Of a stretch of 64,000 nt of DNA, positions 54,663-63,677 are shown piece after piece. The stretch covers positions 186,001 to 250,000 of the forward strand of contig NZ_JAJIRQ010000009.1 of NCBI RefSeq assembly GCF_025717605.1, read 5' to 3'. The number at the start of each line of letters is the position of its first letter. The stretch's first letter is position 1. Under the pieces are notes generated by a model. The model worked only from the letters and a program-made list of their open reading frames with translations, made no database searches and was not told the origin of the DNA. The stretch comes from Paucibacter sp. TC2R-5. GTDB taxonomy: Bacteria; Pseudomonadota; Gammaproteobacteria; Burkholderiales; Burkholderiaceae_C. A program made the translations under genes and the position numbers.

Positions 54663-54951
54663 GAGGGTCTTTCCGAGAAGAAGTTTTGATGGTTCTCATC
54701 CTAGGGTTGACCCGCATATTTGCGAACGAAGGCTTGCTTCTATCCAAGCGCGAAAAACTCCTATTGGCTTTTCGGACGAGCAGTTGCACAGAGGCATTGC
54801 AACGGCGGCACACAAGCGGTGCCAATTCCAGTCCAGCATGATTGGCGGCAATGAACCAAAAAAGGCAGCCGGGTCTGCGCCCGGCTGCCTTGCACTTGAT
54901 TCTTTCCGGCCTCAAAGGGCGCCAAAGCTCCCCGCGCCGCTCCAACGAAGC
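54663..54951. other. Intergenic region upstream of the binding-protein gene
   Basis: 289 bp between two minus-strand genes. It contains the terminator at 54858-54889 and presumably the promoter of the transporter operon. No gene was recognised; the open frames here carry no signal or family resemblance. Confidence 0.5.
54858..54889 (-). terminator. Rho-independent terminator of the peroxiredoxin operon
   Basis: Perfect 10-bp stem (GGCAGCCGGG with CCCGGCTGCC), 6-nt loop, followed on the minus strand by six Ts. It lies about 60 bp after the peroxiredoxin stop. Confidence 0.9.
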
Positions 54952-55599
54952 TCAGGCTGCTCGCTTGGGCAAGGAGGTATAACGCAGATAGGGGCGCACC
55001 GCATCAAACCCTTGCGGGAACTTCTGCTTCAGCACCTCGGGGTCCTGGATGGAGGGCAGGATCACGACATCGTCGCCGTCCTTCCAATTGGCGGGCGTGG
55101 CCACCGAGTTGCTGTCGGTCAGCTGTAGCGAATCGATCACGCGCAGGATCTCATCGAAGTTGCGGCCGGTGCTGGCGGGGTAGGTGATGATCAGCCGAAT
55201 CTTTTTGGCCGGGTCGATGATGAACAGCGAGCGCACCGTGGCCGTGGCGGAAGCGTTCGGGTGGATCAGGTCATACAGCTCGGAGACCTTGCGGTCGGCG
55301 TCGGCAATGATGGGGAAGCGCACTTCGGTTCCCTGGGTTTGATTGATGTCCTCAATCCAGCGCAGATGCGACTCGACCGGGTCGATCGGCAGCGCAATAG
55401 CCTTGACATTGCGCTGCGCAAAATCCTCGCTAAGCTTGGCGGTCTTTCCCAGTTCGGTGGTGCACACGGGCGTGAAGTCGGCCGGGTGCGAGAACAGCAC
55501 ACCCCAGCTGTCTCCTAACCATTGATGAAAGCGGATAGGGCCGTCGGACGAGGCTTGTTCAAAATCGGGGGCGAGATCGCCCAGGCGCAGGCTTGGCAT
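54952..55599 (-). CDS. lsfA: 1-Cys peroxiredoxin, LsfA/Prx6 type
   Basis: Thiol peroxidase of 215 residues. The start at 55599 (MPSLRLGDLAPDFEQASSDG) matches family N-termini. The peroxidatic Cys is in FSHPADFTPVCTTELGK. The extended C-terminal domain with DGDDVVILPSIQDPEVLKQK and LRYTSLPKR is typical of the Prx6/LsfA class. In Pseudomonas, LsfA is encoded next to ssuEADCBF and is induced by sulfate starvation, which fits this neighbourhood. Confidence 0.93.
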   Translation of the reverse strand: MPSLRLGDLAPDFEQASSDGPIRFHQWLGDSWGVLFSHPADFTPVCTTELGKTAKLSEDFAQRNVKAIALPIDPVESHLRWIEDINQTQGTEVRFPIIADADRKVSELYDLIHPNASATATVRSLFIIDPAKKIRLIITYPASTGRNFDEILRVIDSLQLTDSNSVATPANWKDGDDVVILPSIQDPEVLKQKFPQGFDAVRPYLRYTSLPKRAA

Positions 55600-55656
55600 G
55601 GCTAAATTCCTTGTTTGTGAAGATTCAAAAGAGATCAGCGGCAACGCTGGTGGAGA

Positions 55657-56259
55657 TCAAACTGCGAACGACCATTCTTGGAAGTTCGCGTGATGCGGGC
55701 GCCGTTCGCGCGCGGCTTTTGCCCGGGCCGAATCGACCCAACGCTTGGCCAGCGGAAAAGGCCCGAAGCCGGATTCGGTATTGATATGTCCGACGGCGCC
55801 CAAGTTGGTGAAACTCGCACCCCAGCGGCCGGCCCAGCGCAAGGCGCTCCCTGCACTCATCCAAGGGTCGTTTTGGCTTGCGATCAAGGTGCTGGGGATA
55901 TGCAGCCTGTGGTGGGGCAGCAGCTCGGCCAGGCCGAACTTGTCGGGCTCGGCCGGCGCCACGAACAGCGCCTGTCGAATCGGCGAGTCGGGATGCTCGG
56001 CCAGATGGTGCGCGAGTGCCAGGCAGCCAAAACTATGCGCCACGGCGATCCATTCGCCGTCATGGGAAGATCCCGCAGCGGCATCCAATGTACTGCTGAT
56101 GCGCGCCGACCACCGCGTCAGATCGGGCTTGCTGAAGTCACGCTGCACCACGCGTTTGGCATCGCGAAACTGATGCTGCAGCCAACTCTGCCAATGGGCG
56201 GCGCCGCTGTCATGCAGGCCGGGAATGATCAATAGTCGGGGTGATGAATAGATGGCCAT
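55657..56259 (-). CDS. RBBP9/YdeN-family serine hydrolase
   Basis: Alpha/beta hydrolase of 200 residues, usual for the family. It starts RLLIIPGLHDSGAAHWQSWL, the family hallmark. Catalytic residues appear as Ser in VAHSFGCLALAHHL, Asp in ASQNDPWMS and His in GAVGHINTESGFG. Physiological substrates of bacterial members are unknown. It lies between lsfA (57 bp) and the TOBE gene (32 bp), all on the minus strand, so probably one operon. Confidence 0.92.
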   Translation of the reverse strand: MAIYSSPRLLIIPGLHDSGAAHWQSWLQHQFRDAKRVVQRDFSKPDLTRWSARISSTLDAAAGSSHDGEWIAVAHSFGCLALAHHLAEHPDSPIRQALFVAPAEPDKFGLAELLPHHRLHIPSTLIASQNDPWMSAGSALRWAGRWGASFTNLGAVGHINTESGFGPFPLAKRWVDSARAKAARERRPHHANFQEWSFAV

Positions 56260-56291
56260 GGAATTTCCTCGGCGATTGGCTTTGAGCCGAC

Positions 56292-56510
56292 TTAAAGCGT
56301 TGCGATGGCCACTTCGGTGGCCTTCACCAGCGCCACCACATCGCGGCCGACGGTCAAGCCTAATTCCTTGACCGAGCGCGTCGTGATGACGGAGCTCACC
56401 AGAGTGCCGTTGGGCGTGATGACGTCGATCTCGGACACCACCGGTCCCTCGATGATTTCCTTGATCGTGCCGCGAAACTGGTTGCGGACGTTGATGGCGC
56501 TGATGCTCAT
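56292..56510 (-). CDS. Small TOBE-domain molybdopterin/oxyanion-binding protein, SsuF-like
   Basis: A 72-residue single TOBE (Mop) domain: MSISAINVRNQFRGTIKEII, then GPVVSEIDVITPNGTLVSSV and TVGRDVVALVKATEVAIATL. Size and sequence pattern match SsuF of Pseudomonas putida, a small molybdopterin-binding-like protein required for sulfonate growth in the ssu operon, and the clostridial Mop proteins. The start at 56510 is set by homology; the frame runs upstream to 56657 without family support. First gene of the TOBE-hydrolase-lsfA operon. Confidence 0.9.
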   Translation of the reverse strand: MSISAINVRNQFRGTIKEIIEGPVVSEIDVITPNGTLVSSVITTRSVKELGLTVGRDVVALVKATEVAIATL

Positions 56511-57474
56511 AGCGATTACCCCTGTGTCGACCTTGAAGGCCGAATTCAAATGCTGTGCTGTGAAGCTTAGTCGGCTGTAGGGGCTAGCCAAAGGAATGGA
56601 AGCGCAGCATCTAATGCGCCGATCAAATATCGCGGGGTCGATGGGCTGCGCTCCCATAGATAGTGATGAGCATCGCGCTCTTACGGTCGGAAATAGCAGG
56701 GATTTGGGAATTCGCCCTCAACGAAGAACCAATAGAGAGAGGCCCGCCGCGTGGCCTAGATCCACGAGGCCGGATAGGCAAACCCAACACCTCGACAAGC
56801 ATTAGGTTTGGCGTAACTGGTTACTTCGGGTGTTGTGTTGTGATTGTAATTGCCATGCCTACAGGATGATTGATGGAAAAAATGTCAGCCAATGTGTTGC
56901 GCATTAGGAATTTGCTCTGTTGTTGCGTTTGAAACGCAACAGTCGTTATCAACATGCGTCAGTTTTCCAATTGAATTTTCCAATGTGTTGCGTTTGCCAA
57001 CTCGATTGCTTCAAGAGGCATAGTGCCTCCCCTCCGATAGTCTTCCGAATGGCTGGGTCGACTGCCTCGGACGTTGGCTAGGCAATACCGAATGACTGCA
57101 GACATTGTTTTTGCTTTGGGCCGCTTTGCAGCGACGGCGGCCATTGGCGGTGGAGAGCCGGAATCACGGTGCTGGCCACCCATCAGTCACTGACCGGAGC
57201 ACAGTTTGCAGTGCGGATGTCCGGTCTCGAATGTGCTGCGGTCATTCAGATGAGCCGTTCACGAAATCGTCGGTCAACTGGAGCCGAATGGCTGCTGCTT
57301 GACCCGTCGAATAGACGCGATCGACCCGATAGGAGCCGCTCGCTACATCGTCATCTGCGGCAGCAGTGTGCCCATTGCCGTCATCTACCTCGGTTTGATC
57401 AGTTGACGCAATCGACCCAATCCAGACGTAGTGCTCGCAGAACTCGATTCCGCAAAGCTGCCCATCGATGTGTC
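56511..57474. other. Gene-poor region with palindromes, border of accessory zone
   Basis: About 960 bp in which no intact gene could be supported. Base composition is visibly more A/T rich at 56800-57000. It contains the repeat cluster at 56889-56992. A 20-codon frame on the minus strand near 57030 has a good SD (GGAGGGGAGG) but no family resemblance, so it is not listed as a gene. Confidence 0.5.
56889..56992. promoter_or_regulatory. Palindrome flanked by direct repeats (TGTTGCG cluster)
   Basis: The 13-mer CCAATGTGTTGCG occurs at 56889-56901 and again at 56980-56992. Between them TGTTGCGTTT-G-AAACGCAACA (56921-56941) is a perfect palindrome with 10-bp arms. TGTTGCG thus appears four times counting both strands. 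This looks like a multi-site binding region for a regulator or a recombinase; no known protein site was recognised. Confidence 0.6.
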
Positions 57475-58124
57475 GTTGCGTCAACTCTGGCGGCGAGGTT
57501 GCCAAATGCGTGGTGCCGTCGCGCCAGACGGTCTTGAGCTTCACTTCAACTCCGCCTGTCCAGCGGCGTTGGTCTGCACTCGCTCGTTGGCCAGGGCCGG
57601 CCAGGTGATGTAGCGGCCTGAGAACGCGCGCTTCGTCCGAATCACCGTCGTTGTCGGCCACGTAGGTTGAACCCGCCTCCTCGACCAACACGCCCCGACG
57701 GCTGAGCATCTTCATCATGCAGGTGATGACTTTGTGCAACACCGCCTGCGCCGCCTGATCGGTTGGCGCGGTGGCTTCGACAAACTCCGGCGTGCCGTCG
57801 GCGCTGCGCCGGTAGACGCCGTTCAGGACCAGGCAATGAAGGCGAATGTTGAGATTGGCCGCGGACCCAAAACGTTGGATCAGCGTGACCGCGCCGCTGC
57901 CAGCCTCGTTGGCATTGAGCCCGGCCTGGCCGAGCAGGTGGCGCGTGATCACGCGCTGCTCCACCTGTCACCAGCTTGGGCTGTGCGGACAGCAGCAGGC
58001 GCAGGGGGATCGGCAGCGACAGAACCCACCGGCGCACCGGCACGTGCGGGATGACGTGGTCGACCAGGTGCGCCATGCGCCGGGCTCCGCACGACGGGCA
58101 AAACCCGCGTCGTTTGCAACTGAA
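57475..58124 (-). pseudogene. IS91-family transposase remnant (N-terminal and central parts)
   Basis: Degenerate IS91-type transposase. Pieces in different frames are clear: the zinc-finger part CKRRGFCPSCGARRMAHLVD, then HVIPHVPVRRWVLSLPIPLR, then a shift to SGAVTLIQRFGSAANLNIRL and HCLVLNGVYRRSADGTPEFV, then RYITWPALANERVQTNAAGQ and KLKTVWRDGTTHL. There are at least two frameshifts and an internal deletion of roughly 90 codons before RYIT. The catalytic C-terminal Tyr region is missing. Not functional. Confidence 0.85.
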
Positions 58125-58169
58125 CGGGCCGCTGGCTCTGGGCGCCAGCGCAGGGTCGGGACTTGCCGC

Positions 58170-59180
58170 TCAGCCGCGCTGGCGGCGGCGCGCAGCCCAG
58201 GCGGTGGCACCCAAGCCCGTCAGCATCAGCGCCCAGCTATCGGGCTCGGGTACCGCGGCGGCCAGGGTATAACCAATGACGTCCAGCGCAACGGTTTCGG
58301 TGCCGCCCCGGGTCATCGCGCCCCCACTGCCGAACGCATCCTGAACCTGCGATGGGTTGTGGCTGATCCAGTCACCATAGTCGCCACCATTGGTGCAGTT
58401 GTTGAACTGGTTCAACAAGGTCGTGCCCCCATCGATCGAAAAGTAGGCGGCCGGCGTGCCAGCGTCGCAGGGCGTGTTCGGCACACCGGGATTCGTACTG
58501 AACGAGCGCACACCGACCGACTGCCAACGGAACAGGTCTCCCACCCAAGGCAGGCTGGTGCTTTTGGGCAGACCGGACCCCAGGCCCAGCACCTCGTTGA
58601 TTTCATGCTGGGCCACCGCAGTGGTGATGGCATTGCTGCCAAAGACGTCGAAATTCAAACCGATGCAACCGTCAAACATGCCGGTGAAACATTTGCCGCC
58701 GGTGGTGGCTGGGGCCAAATTCAAGCCGATGGCCCGAGCATTGGCCGTCTTCAAGCCTATGGTGCTGCTAGAGCCTACCGGGGCGAGGGCGCCGACCTGC
58801 ACTGATTTCGTCAACGCGATCGCGTCATTGGTTGAAGTGGCGTCCACCAGCAGCTTGTCGCGGAAGTCGGAGTAGCTTGGGGCGTAGTATGAAAAAGAGC
58901 TCTGGCCATAGACCGCCGTGTCGTTGTGGAACTCCAACGCCACGTTGATCGGATCGGTGAAAGTGCTGCTGTAGAAAGACAGCGCATTGGTGATCACGTC
59001 CTTGTTGGCCTCTGAAATGACACCGCCCTGGGTGCCGAAGGTCACCGTGAAGGTCAGCGCGTGAGCTGAGCCGGCCAGGCCCATCGCCAAGGCAGAACCA
59101 GCCAGCAGGGCAGGCCAGCGTCGGGCTGCGCGTTGGCGCTCAGGCGATGAAACCAGGGAATGGAGCGGTGGGTGCGTCAT
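58170..59180 (-). CDS. PEP-CTERM-anchored metalloprotease-like protein
   Basis: A 336-residue exported protein. The start at 59180 (MTHPPLHSLVSSPERQ) has AGGGACC upstream; the signal peptide ends near SAHALTF. The middle carries AVAQHEINEVLGLGSGLP, an HExxE-type zinc-binding helix as in the NF038122-like PEP-CTERM metalloprotease group. The C-terminus is a standard PEP-CTERM sorting signal: VPEPDSWALMLTGLGATAWA then RRRQ. The protein is probably processed by exosortase and released to the cell surface or exopolysaccharide. It sits between two IS91 remnants. Confidence 0.82.
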   Translation of the reverse strand: MTHPPLHSLVSSPERQRAARRWPALLAGSALAMGLAGSAHALTFTVTFGTQGGVISEANKDVITNALSFYSSTFTDPINVALEFHNDTAVYGQSSFSYYAPSYSDFRDKLLVDATSTNDAIALTKSVQVGALAPVGSSSTIGLKTANARAIGLNLAPATTGGKCFTGMFDGCIGLNFDVFGSNAITTAVAQHEINEVLGLGSGLPKSTSLPWVGDLFRWQSVGVRSFSTNPGVPNTPCDAGTPAAYFSIDGGTTLLNQFNNCTNGGDYGDWISHNPSQVQDAFGSGGAMTRGGTETVALDVIGYTLAAAVPEPDSWALMLTGLGATAWAARRRQRG

Positions 59181-59663
59181 GTTGAGGTCCCTGATGGAAA
59201 ACAAATATTAAACGCAGATCCTCTGCACGAAATCCCTAATTTGATAGTAGGGGTAACCCGGCACTCACACCGCAAGGCCGGCCGCGAACGCCAGGCAGCG
59301 GCCCTATTCACCCAGCGCCGCACCCCCTCGGCCACCGCCGCCTGCACCTGCTCGATCATGGCGTGCAGAGCCACCACCTGTTCGACGCCCACGCGCTGGT
59401 TCAGCGCCAGCTGGGCGCGCTTCCAGTGGGTCTTGGCTTGGGCGTGCTTGGCACGGCCGGCGGCGGTGATGGTGACCGAGCGTGTACGGGCATCGGCACC
59501 CGGGCCCTGCTCGCACCAGCCCTGGCCGATCAGCGGGCGCAGGTTGCGCGTGAGGGTGGATGCGTCCAGGCCCATTCGGGCGGCCAGCGTGTTCGGCGCG
59601 ACGGGGGCCCAGCGTCAATACGTGAGACAGCAGCGAATATTGCGTGAGGATAGAATTTTCAAA
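59177..59663 (-). pseudogene. Frameshifted MarR-family regulator remnant
   Basis: FENSILTQYSLLSHVLTLGP in one frame continues, after a shift near 59605, as VAPNTLAARMGLDASTLTRN then LRPLIGQGWCEQG and DARTRSVTITAAGRAKHAQA, the winged-helix core of MarR proteins. The frame beyond about 59290 no longer resembles the family and runs to a stop that overlaps the PEP-CTERM start. An in-frame stop lies just upstream of FENSIL, so the N-terminal helix is lost too. A sequencing error could explain the shift, but not the missing N-terminus. Confidence 0.7.
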
Positions 59664-59904
59664 CGCCCCTTTTCCTTAACCACGGCGCCGCGAACACGGC
59701 CCTCGATGCCTGCGTGTCGGTCTTTGAGGGCGGCGCAAGACTGTTGATCTGTGACAGCACAGCCGAAAGTCGTCCTCCTTGGGCGCCTGCCGCGTGTTGT
59801 CCCTGGTCGCCAGCTCGCTTCCATCGGTCCCGCGAACGCTCGGAGGCAGCCGACCCCATCGGCCCGGCTCGCCGGGTCGCTTGAACTGTCGCGGTTGGGA
59901 AGCG
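59664..59904. other. Non-coding stretch in the decayed zone
   Basis: No supported gene. Frames on both strands are open by composition only, with Arg/Pro/Gly-rich translations and no recognisable domain. Confidence 0.4.
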
Positions 59905-60060
59905 TCAGGCCGCTTGCGCCGCCTGGCCTCGGGCCGGCGCACGAGGCGGTGCCCTGGCCTGCAGACCCAGGTGCGTGAGGATCTTCTCGATCACCGGCTG
60001 CTCCAAGATCGCCGCCGCGGTTCTGGCAGTGCTGCATGTCGATATCGAACACGCCGCAGG
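59905..60060 (-). pseudogene. IS91-family transposase remnant (C-terminus)
   Basis: VFDIDMQHCQNRGGD followed, after a frameshift, by AAILEQPVIEKILTHLGLQA and RAPPRAPARGQAAQAA, the usual end of IS91-type transposases. The first Cys-x-x-Cys of this zinc-binding end is damaged (CQNR for CxxC). It lies on the same strand as the fragment at 57475-58124 but on the wrong side of it to be one element, so two insertions or a rearrangement are needed. Confidence 0.75.
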
Positions 60061-60837
60061 TCCCAACCACGTCAGGATCATCTGACCTGCTCCATTCCAG
60101 CCGTACGACAGTACCCGCTCCTGGCCGGCTGCGTGAATTCAGCGCACCAGTCCGTATACCCGCTTTGGGCACCGTGCTGGCGCCACCCACTGCGCATCCG
60201 AATGACACGAACTGGCCAGGGCCGTGAGGCCGCATCGTCGCCAGTAAGCCGCCGTTGACAAAAACGGTCGGCGAATCGAACGTCAGCTATGCGGCGCTTG
60301 GTCCAACTGTCAGCCTGGCGCAGGCCGGGACATTGCGAGGGCCCTGACGGCCTGGCAACACAGTGCCCAATGCAGTCGTCGGGCTGTCAGTCTTGAGACC
60401 TAAGTTTCGTCGGTAAGCGGTCATTGGTCGGCATCCGCTTTCAGGACGGCGAGGAGCCTTCAATCAAAGCGCATCGAGTCGATTCGGCTCTTGACCGCGC
60501 CACCACCAAGCTTCAACACATGGGTGTAAATCATGGTCGTTGCCCACTACTCAGCCATAACCCGTTGCATATTGCGACGCACGCCTGGGTGGCGCTGGCC
60601 CGCGACCTTTGGCGAGCAGGTACTTGCTAGGAGGATTTGAAAATTCACATTAGGCCTCCGGCTGGCAAGCCAAAACTTTGAATCCGTCCAATTCGCCAAA
60701 CGGGCGCTTGTGAATGAGTTGATTTGATTAAGACAGTGCTGTCGCATTTTGTCGCATTACGTCGCAGGAAAACTAGATAGAGAGTGAGAAGATTTTGTCT
60801 ACTTTCAGTAAGTAAACACTCAACAGGACCAGCCCCT
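60061..60837. other. Intergenic region upstream of the large PEP-CTERM gene
   Basis: About 780 bp without a supported gene. Near the right end, 60725-60770 contains the repeated word GTCGCA (GTCGCATTTTGTCGCATTAC) and the short palindrome GACAGTGCTGTC, which could be operator sites for the PEP-CTERM gene. Nothing else was recognised. Confidence 0.45.
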
Positions 60838-63597
60838 ATGAATCGCTCTGCCTTAGCAAACTTCCGTCGCCTGCCGCTGCATGTGGCCATTGGCCTGGCC
60901 CTGGCGGCCTGCGCCATCGGCTCGGCCCAGGCCACCACCCGCACCTTCACCGGCGCCAGCGGCGGCTTGTGGAGCGCCACCAGCTCATGGGCGGGTGGCC
61001 TTGGGCCGGTCAATGGCGATGATGCTGTCGTCGGCAGCTCGGGCGCAAGCAGCAGGACAGCGACATTTGCCTCGGTGATGACGGGCGCTGGCCTGAATTT
61101 GCTGAATCTGGACTACGGCTCGACCATCAATCAGAGCCTCACCGGCAGCGCGATGATCGCCGTGACCGAGACCATCGGCAGCACCCAGGCGCAGACCTCG
61201 ACCTACAACCAGTCCGGTGGGTCGAACACGACCGGCCGGCTCTACGTTGGCTACCAGGGCGTGGGCTCGGGCGTCTACAACCTAAGTGGTGGCGCACTCA
61301 ACGTCGGCACGGCCGCTGTGGCGGGTGATGTGGACATCGGCTGGAACACCGGCACCACCGGTGCCTTCAATCAAAGCGCCGGTGCAACGACGGTGCTGGG
61401 CCAATTCCGCGCGGGCTACAACGATCCGAGTACCAGCGGTACCGTGACGCTCAAGGGTGGCAGCTTCAGCGTCCGCGATCAGGTGACGATCGGCGTGTTC
61501 GGCACCGGCAGCTTCACCCAGAGCGGCGGTAGCGCCACCCTCGGCGGGCTGGTGCTGGGCTATCAGCTCGACAGCCGGGGCAAGGGCAGCTACATCCTCA
61601 ATAGCAACGACGGCGCGGCCAGCCTCAACAGCGGCGGCTATGTCGATATCGGCGTTGGCGGCGGCAGCAGCAGCTTTACCCAATCGGGCAACACCACCCA
61701 CCAGGTGGCGGGCCGGCTACGGGTAGGCAAGGCGGGCAGCTATACGCTGGACGGCGGGACCTTGAGCGCCGGCAAGCTCATCATCGAAGCCGGCGGCGTC
61801 ATCACCCAGACCGGCGGCACGCTGAATCTGGTCAATAGCGCCGATTCCAGCAAGGCCGGCAGCTTCGTCTGGACCGGCGGCCAATTGCACTTCAGCGGCG
61901 ACGCGAGCTTTGCCGACGCCAGCCTGCTGGCCCGCAACACCACCCTGACTAGCTCCATGAGCCTGCGCGTCGACGGCATGCTGACGCAGAGCGACAGCAG
62001 CGTGCTGAACCTGGCCGGCGGCCAGTTGCAAGTCGGCAACGCCACGCTGTCTGGCCAGGTCACGGTGGGCCAAGGCAGCACGCTCAGCACCAGCACGCGC
62101 CTGAGCAATGTCGGCAGCCTGCAATTGGCCGGCGGCAACTTGAGCGGCGCCGGCCTGCTGTTCAACGTCACCGAGCTGAACGGCCATGGCCGCATAGCCG
62201 GCACGGGCGGCTTCGTCAACAGCGGCCTGCTGATGCAGAGCGGCGGTGATCTGGTCCTCAACAACACCGGCGCCAACGAGAACCGCGGCGGCTGGAACCT
62301 CTTGGCCGGGCGGCAACTGGAACTCGGCGAAAACGCCCAGCTGGACAACGCCGGTCAGCTCAATCTGAACGGCGGAGCCGTGGTCGGCAGCGGCGTGCTG
62401 CTCAACACCAGCCTGGGCACCATCAGCGGCAACGGCAGCATCGCCTCGGGCTTCGTCAACTTTGGCAGCCTGGTGGTGGACAAGGGCCAGACCCGCATCG
62501 ACCAAAGCTTTGTCAACAAGGGTCAGATCTTGCTTGGCGCCAACAGCGCCACCCTGGCCGGCGCGCAGATCGGCAACCACGGCCTGATCCAGGGCCTGGG
62601 CCGCATCAACAACGACATCTCCAATATCGACCCCATCGCCGTGATCGAAGCGCAGGGCGGCACTTTGACCTTGGCCGGCCGCATCGTCAGCCCCAATAGC
62701 GGCCTGCTGAGCGTCGTCAGCGGCGCCAAGCTACTGATCCTGCAAGGTCTGGCCAGCAACGCCGGCAAGATTCAGCTGGCCGGCGGTACCTTGGACAACA
62801 ACGGCTTCGCGCTGAGCAACGAAGTAACGGGAACGCTCAGCGGCTACGGCACGCTGCGCGGCGGCCTGCTCACCAACAAGGGCCAGATCCAGCTGAGCGG
62901 CGGCGCCGCCTCGCCCACTTCGATCTACGCCAATCTGCTGGCTAGCGCGGGCAGCAAGACCATCGTCTCCGGCAGCAGCAATGCCACCTTCTACGGCAAC
63001 GTCGATGTGCAAAGCGGCGCCGAACTGCGTGTCTCGACCGGCTCGGTTGTGACCTTCTTCGGCGACGTGCAGCAACGCACCGGCTCCAAATTCACAGGCG
63101 CAGGTTCAAAGCGTTTCGAAGGCACCTTGACAGTCGGCGCTTCGCCCGGCCTGGGTACCGACGAAGGCGATGTCGAGTTCGGTGAAAGCAGCAGCTACCT
63201 GGCCGAGATCGGCGGTATCAGCGCCTGCACCTTGCGCTGCGGCAGCGATGAAGCCTTCAAGAACAACAGCTTCGACAAATACATCGTCGCGGGCAATCTG
63301 AGCCTGAACGGTACGCTCAAGCTGACGTCCTGGAACGGCTTTGTGGCGCAAAAAGGCCAGAGCTTCGACCTGCTGGATTGGGGCACACTGACCGGTACAT
63401 TTGCCGACATTGACGCCTCAGGCTTCAAGCTCGCGGCGGGCACGCAGTTGGACTTCAGCCAGCTCTACACCAATGGCAGTATTTCGGTGACGGTGGCTGC
63501 CGTGCCGGAACCGGCATCGTTAGCGCTGTGGCTTGCCGGGCTGGGCGCATTGGGCAGCGTCGTAAGGCGTCGCCGCTTGGCATCAAAGGCAGGCTGA
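60838..63597 (+). CDS. Large repeat-rich PEP-CTERM surface protein
   Basis: A 919-residue exported protein. The start at 60838 follows AGGACC and gives the signal peptide RRLPLHVAIGLALAACAIGS ending at AQATT. Residues ~35-75 carry the autotransporter-type GLWSATSSWAGGLGPVNGDD motif, then many short Gly/Asn/Ser-rich beta-repeats (for example YNQSGGSNTTGRLYVGYQG, YNLSGGALNVGTA, FTQSGGSATLGGLVLGYQ), consistent with a beta-helix. A Cys pair occurs late (CTLRC). The C-terminus is a PEP-CTERM signal: VPEPASLALWLAGLGALGSV plus RRRR. Likely secreted into the extracellular matrix; not an autotransporter, as there is no barrel. Confidence 0.88.
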   Translation: MNRSALANFRRLPLHVAIGLALAACAIGSAQATTRTFTGASGGLWSATSSWAGGLGPVNGDDAVVGSSGASSRTATFASVMTGAGLNLLNLDYGSTINQSLTGSAMIAVTETIGSTQAQTSTYNQSGGSNTTGRLYVGYQGVGSGVYNLSGGALNVGTAAVAGDVDIGWNTGTTGAFNQSAGATTVLGQFRAGYNDPSTSGTVTLKGGSFSVRDQVTIGVFGTGSFTQSGGSATLGGLVLGYQLDSRGKGSYILNSNDGAASLNSGGYVDIGVGGGSSSFTQSGNTTHQVAGRLRVGKAGSYTLDGGTLSAGKLIIEAGGVITQTGGTLNLVNSADSSKAGSFVWTGGQLHFSGDASFADASLLARNTTLTSSMSLRVDGMLTQSDSSVLNLAGGQLQVGNATLSGQVTVGQGSTLSTSTRLSNVGSLQLAGGNLSGAGLLFNVTELNGHGRIAGTGGFVNSGLLMQSGGDLVLNNTGANENRGGWNLLAGRQLELGENAQLDNAGQLNLNGGAVVGSGVLLNTSLGTISGNGSIASGFVNFGSLVVDKGQTRIDQSFVNKGQILLGANSATLAGAQIGNHGLIQGLGRINNDISNIDPIAVIEAQGGTLTLAGRIVSPNSGLLSVVSGAKLLILQGLASNAGKIQLAGGTLDNNGFALSNEVTGTLSGYGTLRGGLLTNKGQIQLSGGAASPTSIYANLLASAGSKTIVSGSSNATFYGNVDVQSGAELRVSTGSVVTFFGDVQQRTGSKFTGAGSKRFEGTLTVGASPGLGTDEGDVEFGESSSYLAEIGGISACTLRCGSDEAFKNNSFDKYIVAGNLSLNGTLKLTSWNGFVAQKGQSFDLLDWGTLTGTFADIDASGFKLAAGTQLDFSQLYTNGSISVTVAAVPEPASLALWLAGLGALGSVVRRRRLASKAG

Positions 63598-63677
63598 TCC
63601 CGCCACTCGGGCGCGAGCGATGGCCTCAGCGGCACCGTTTGCGCCCAGCAGCAAGGATGCTGCCGGGGCAGACTTAT

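Noticed and set aside
56959-57183. Possible IS66-type transposase fragment on the minus strand
   Set aside because: Only a loose likeness over about 15 residues; no catalytic motif and no flanking terminal repeats.
60424-60630. Short plus-strand open frame in the intergenic region
   Set aside because: No ribosome binding site, no family resemblance, and located in decayed DNA.
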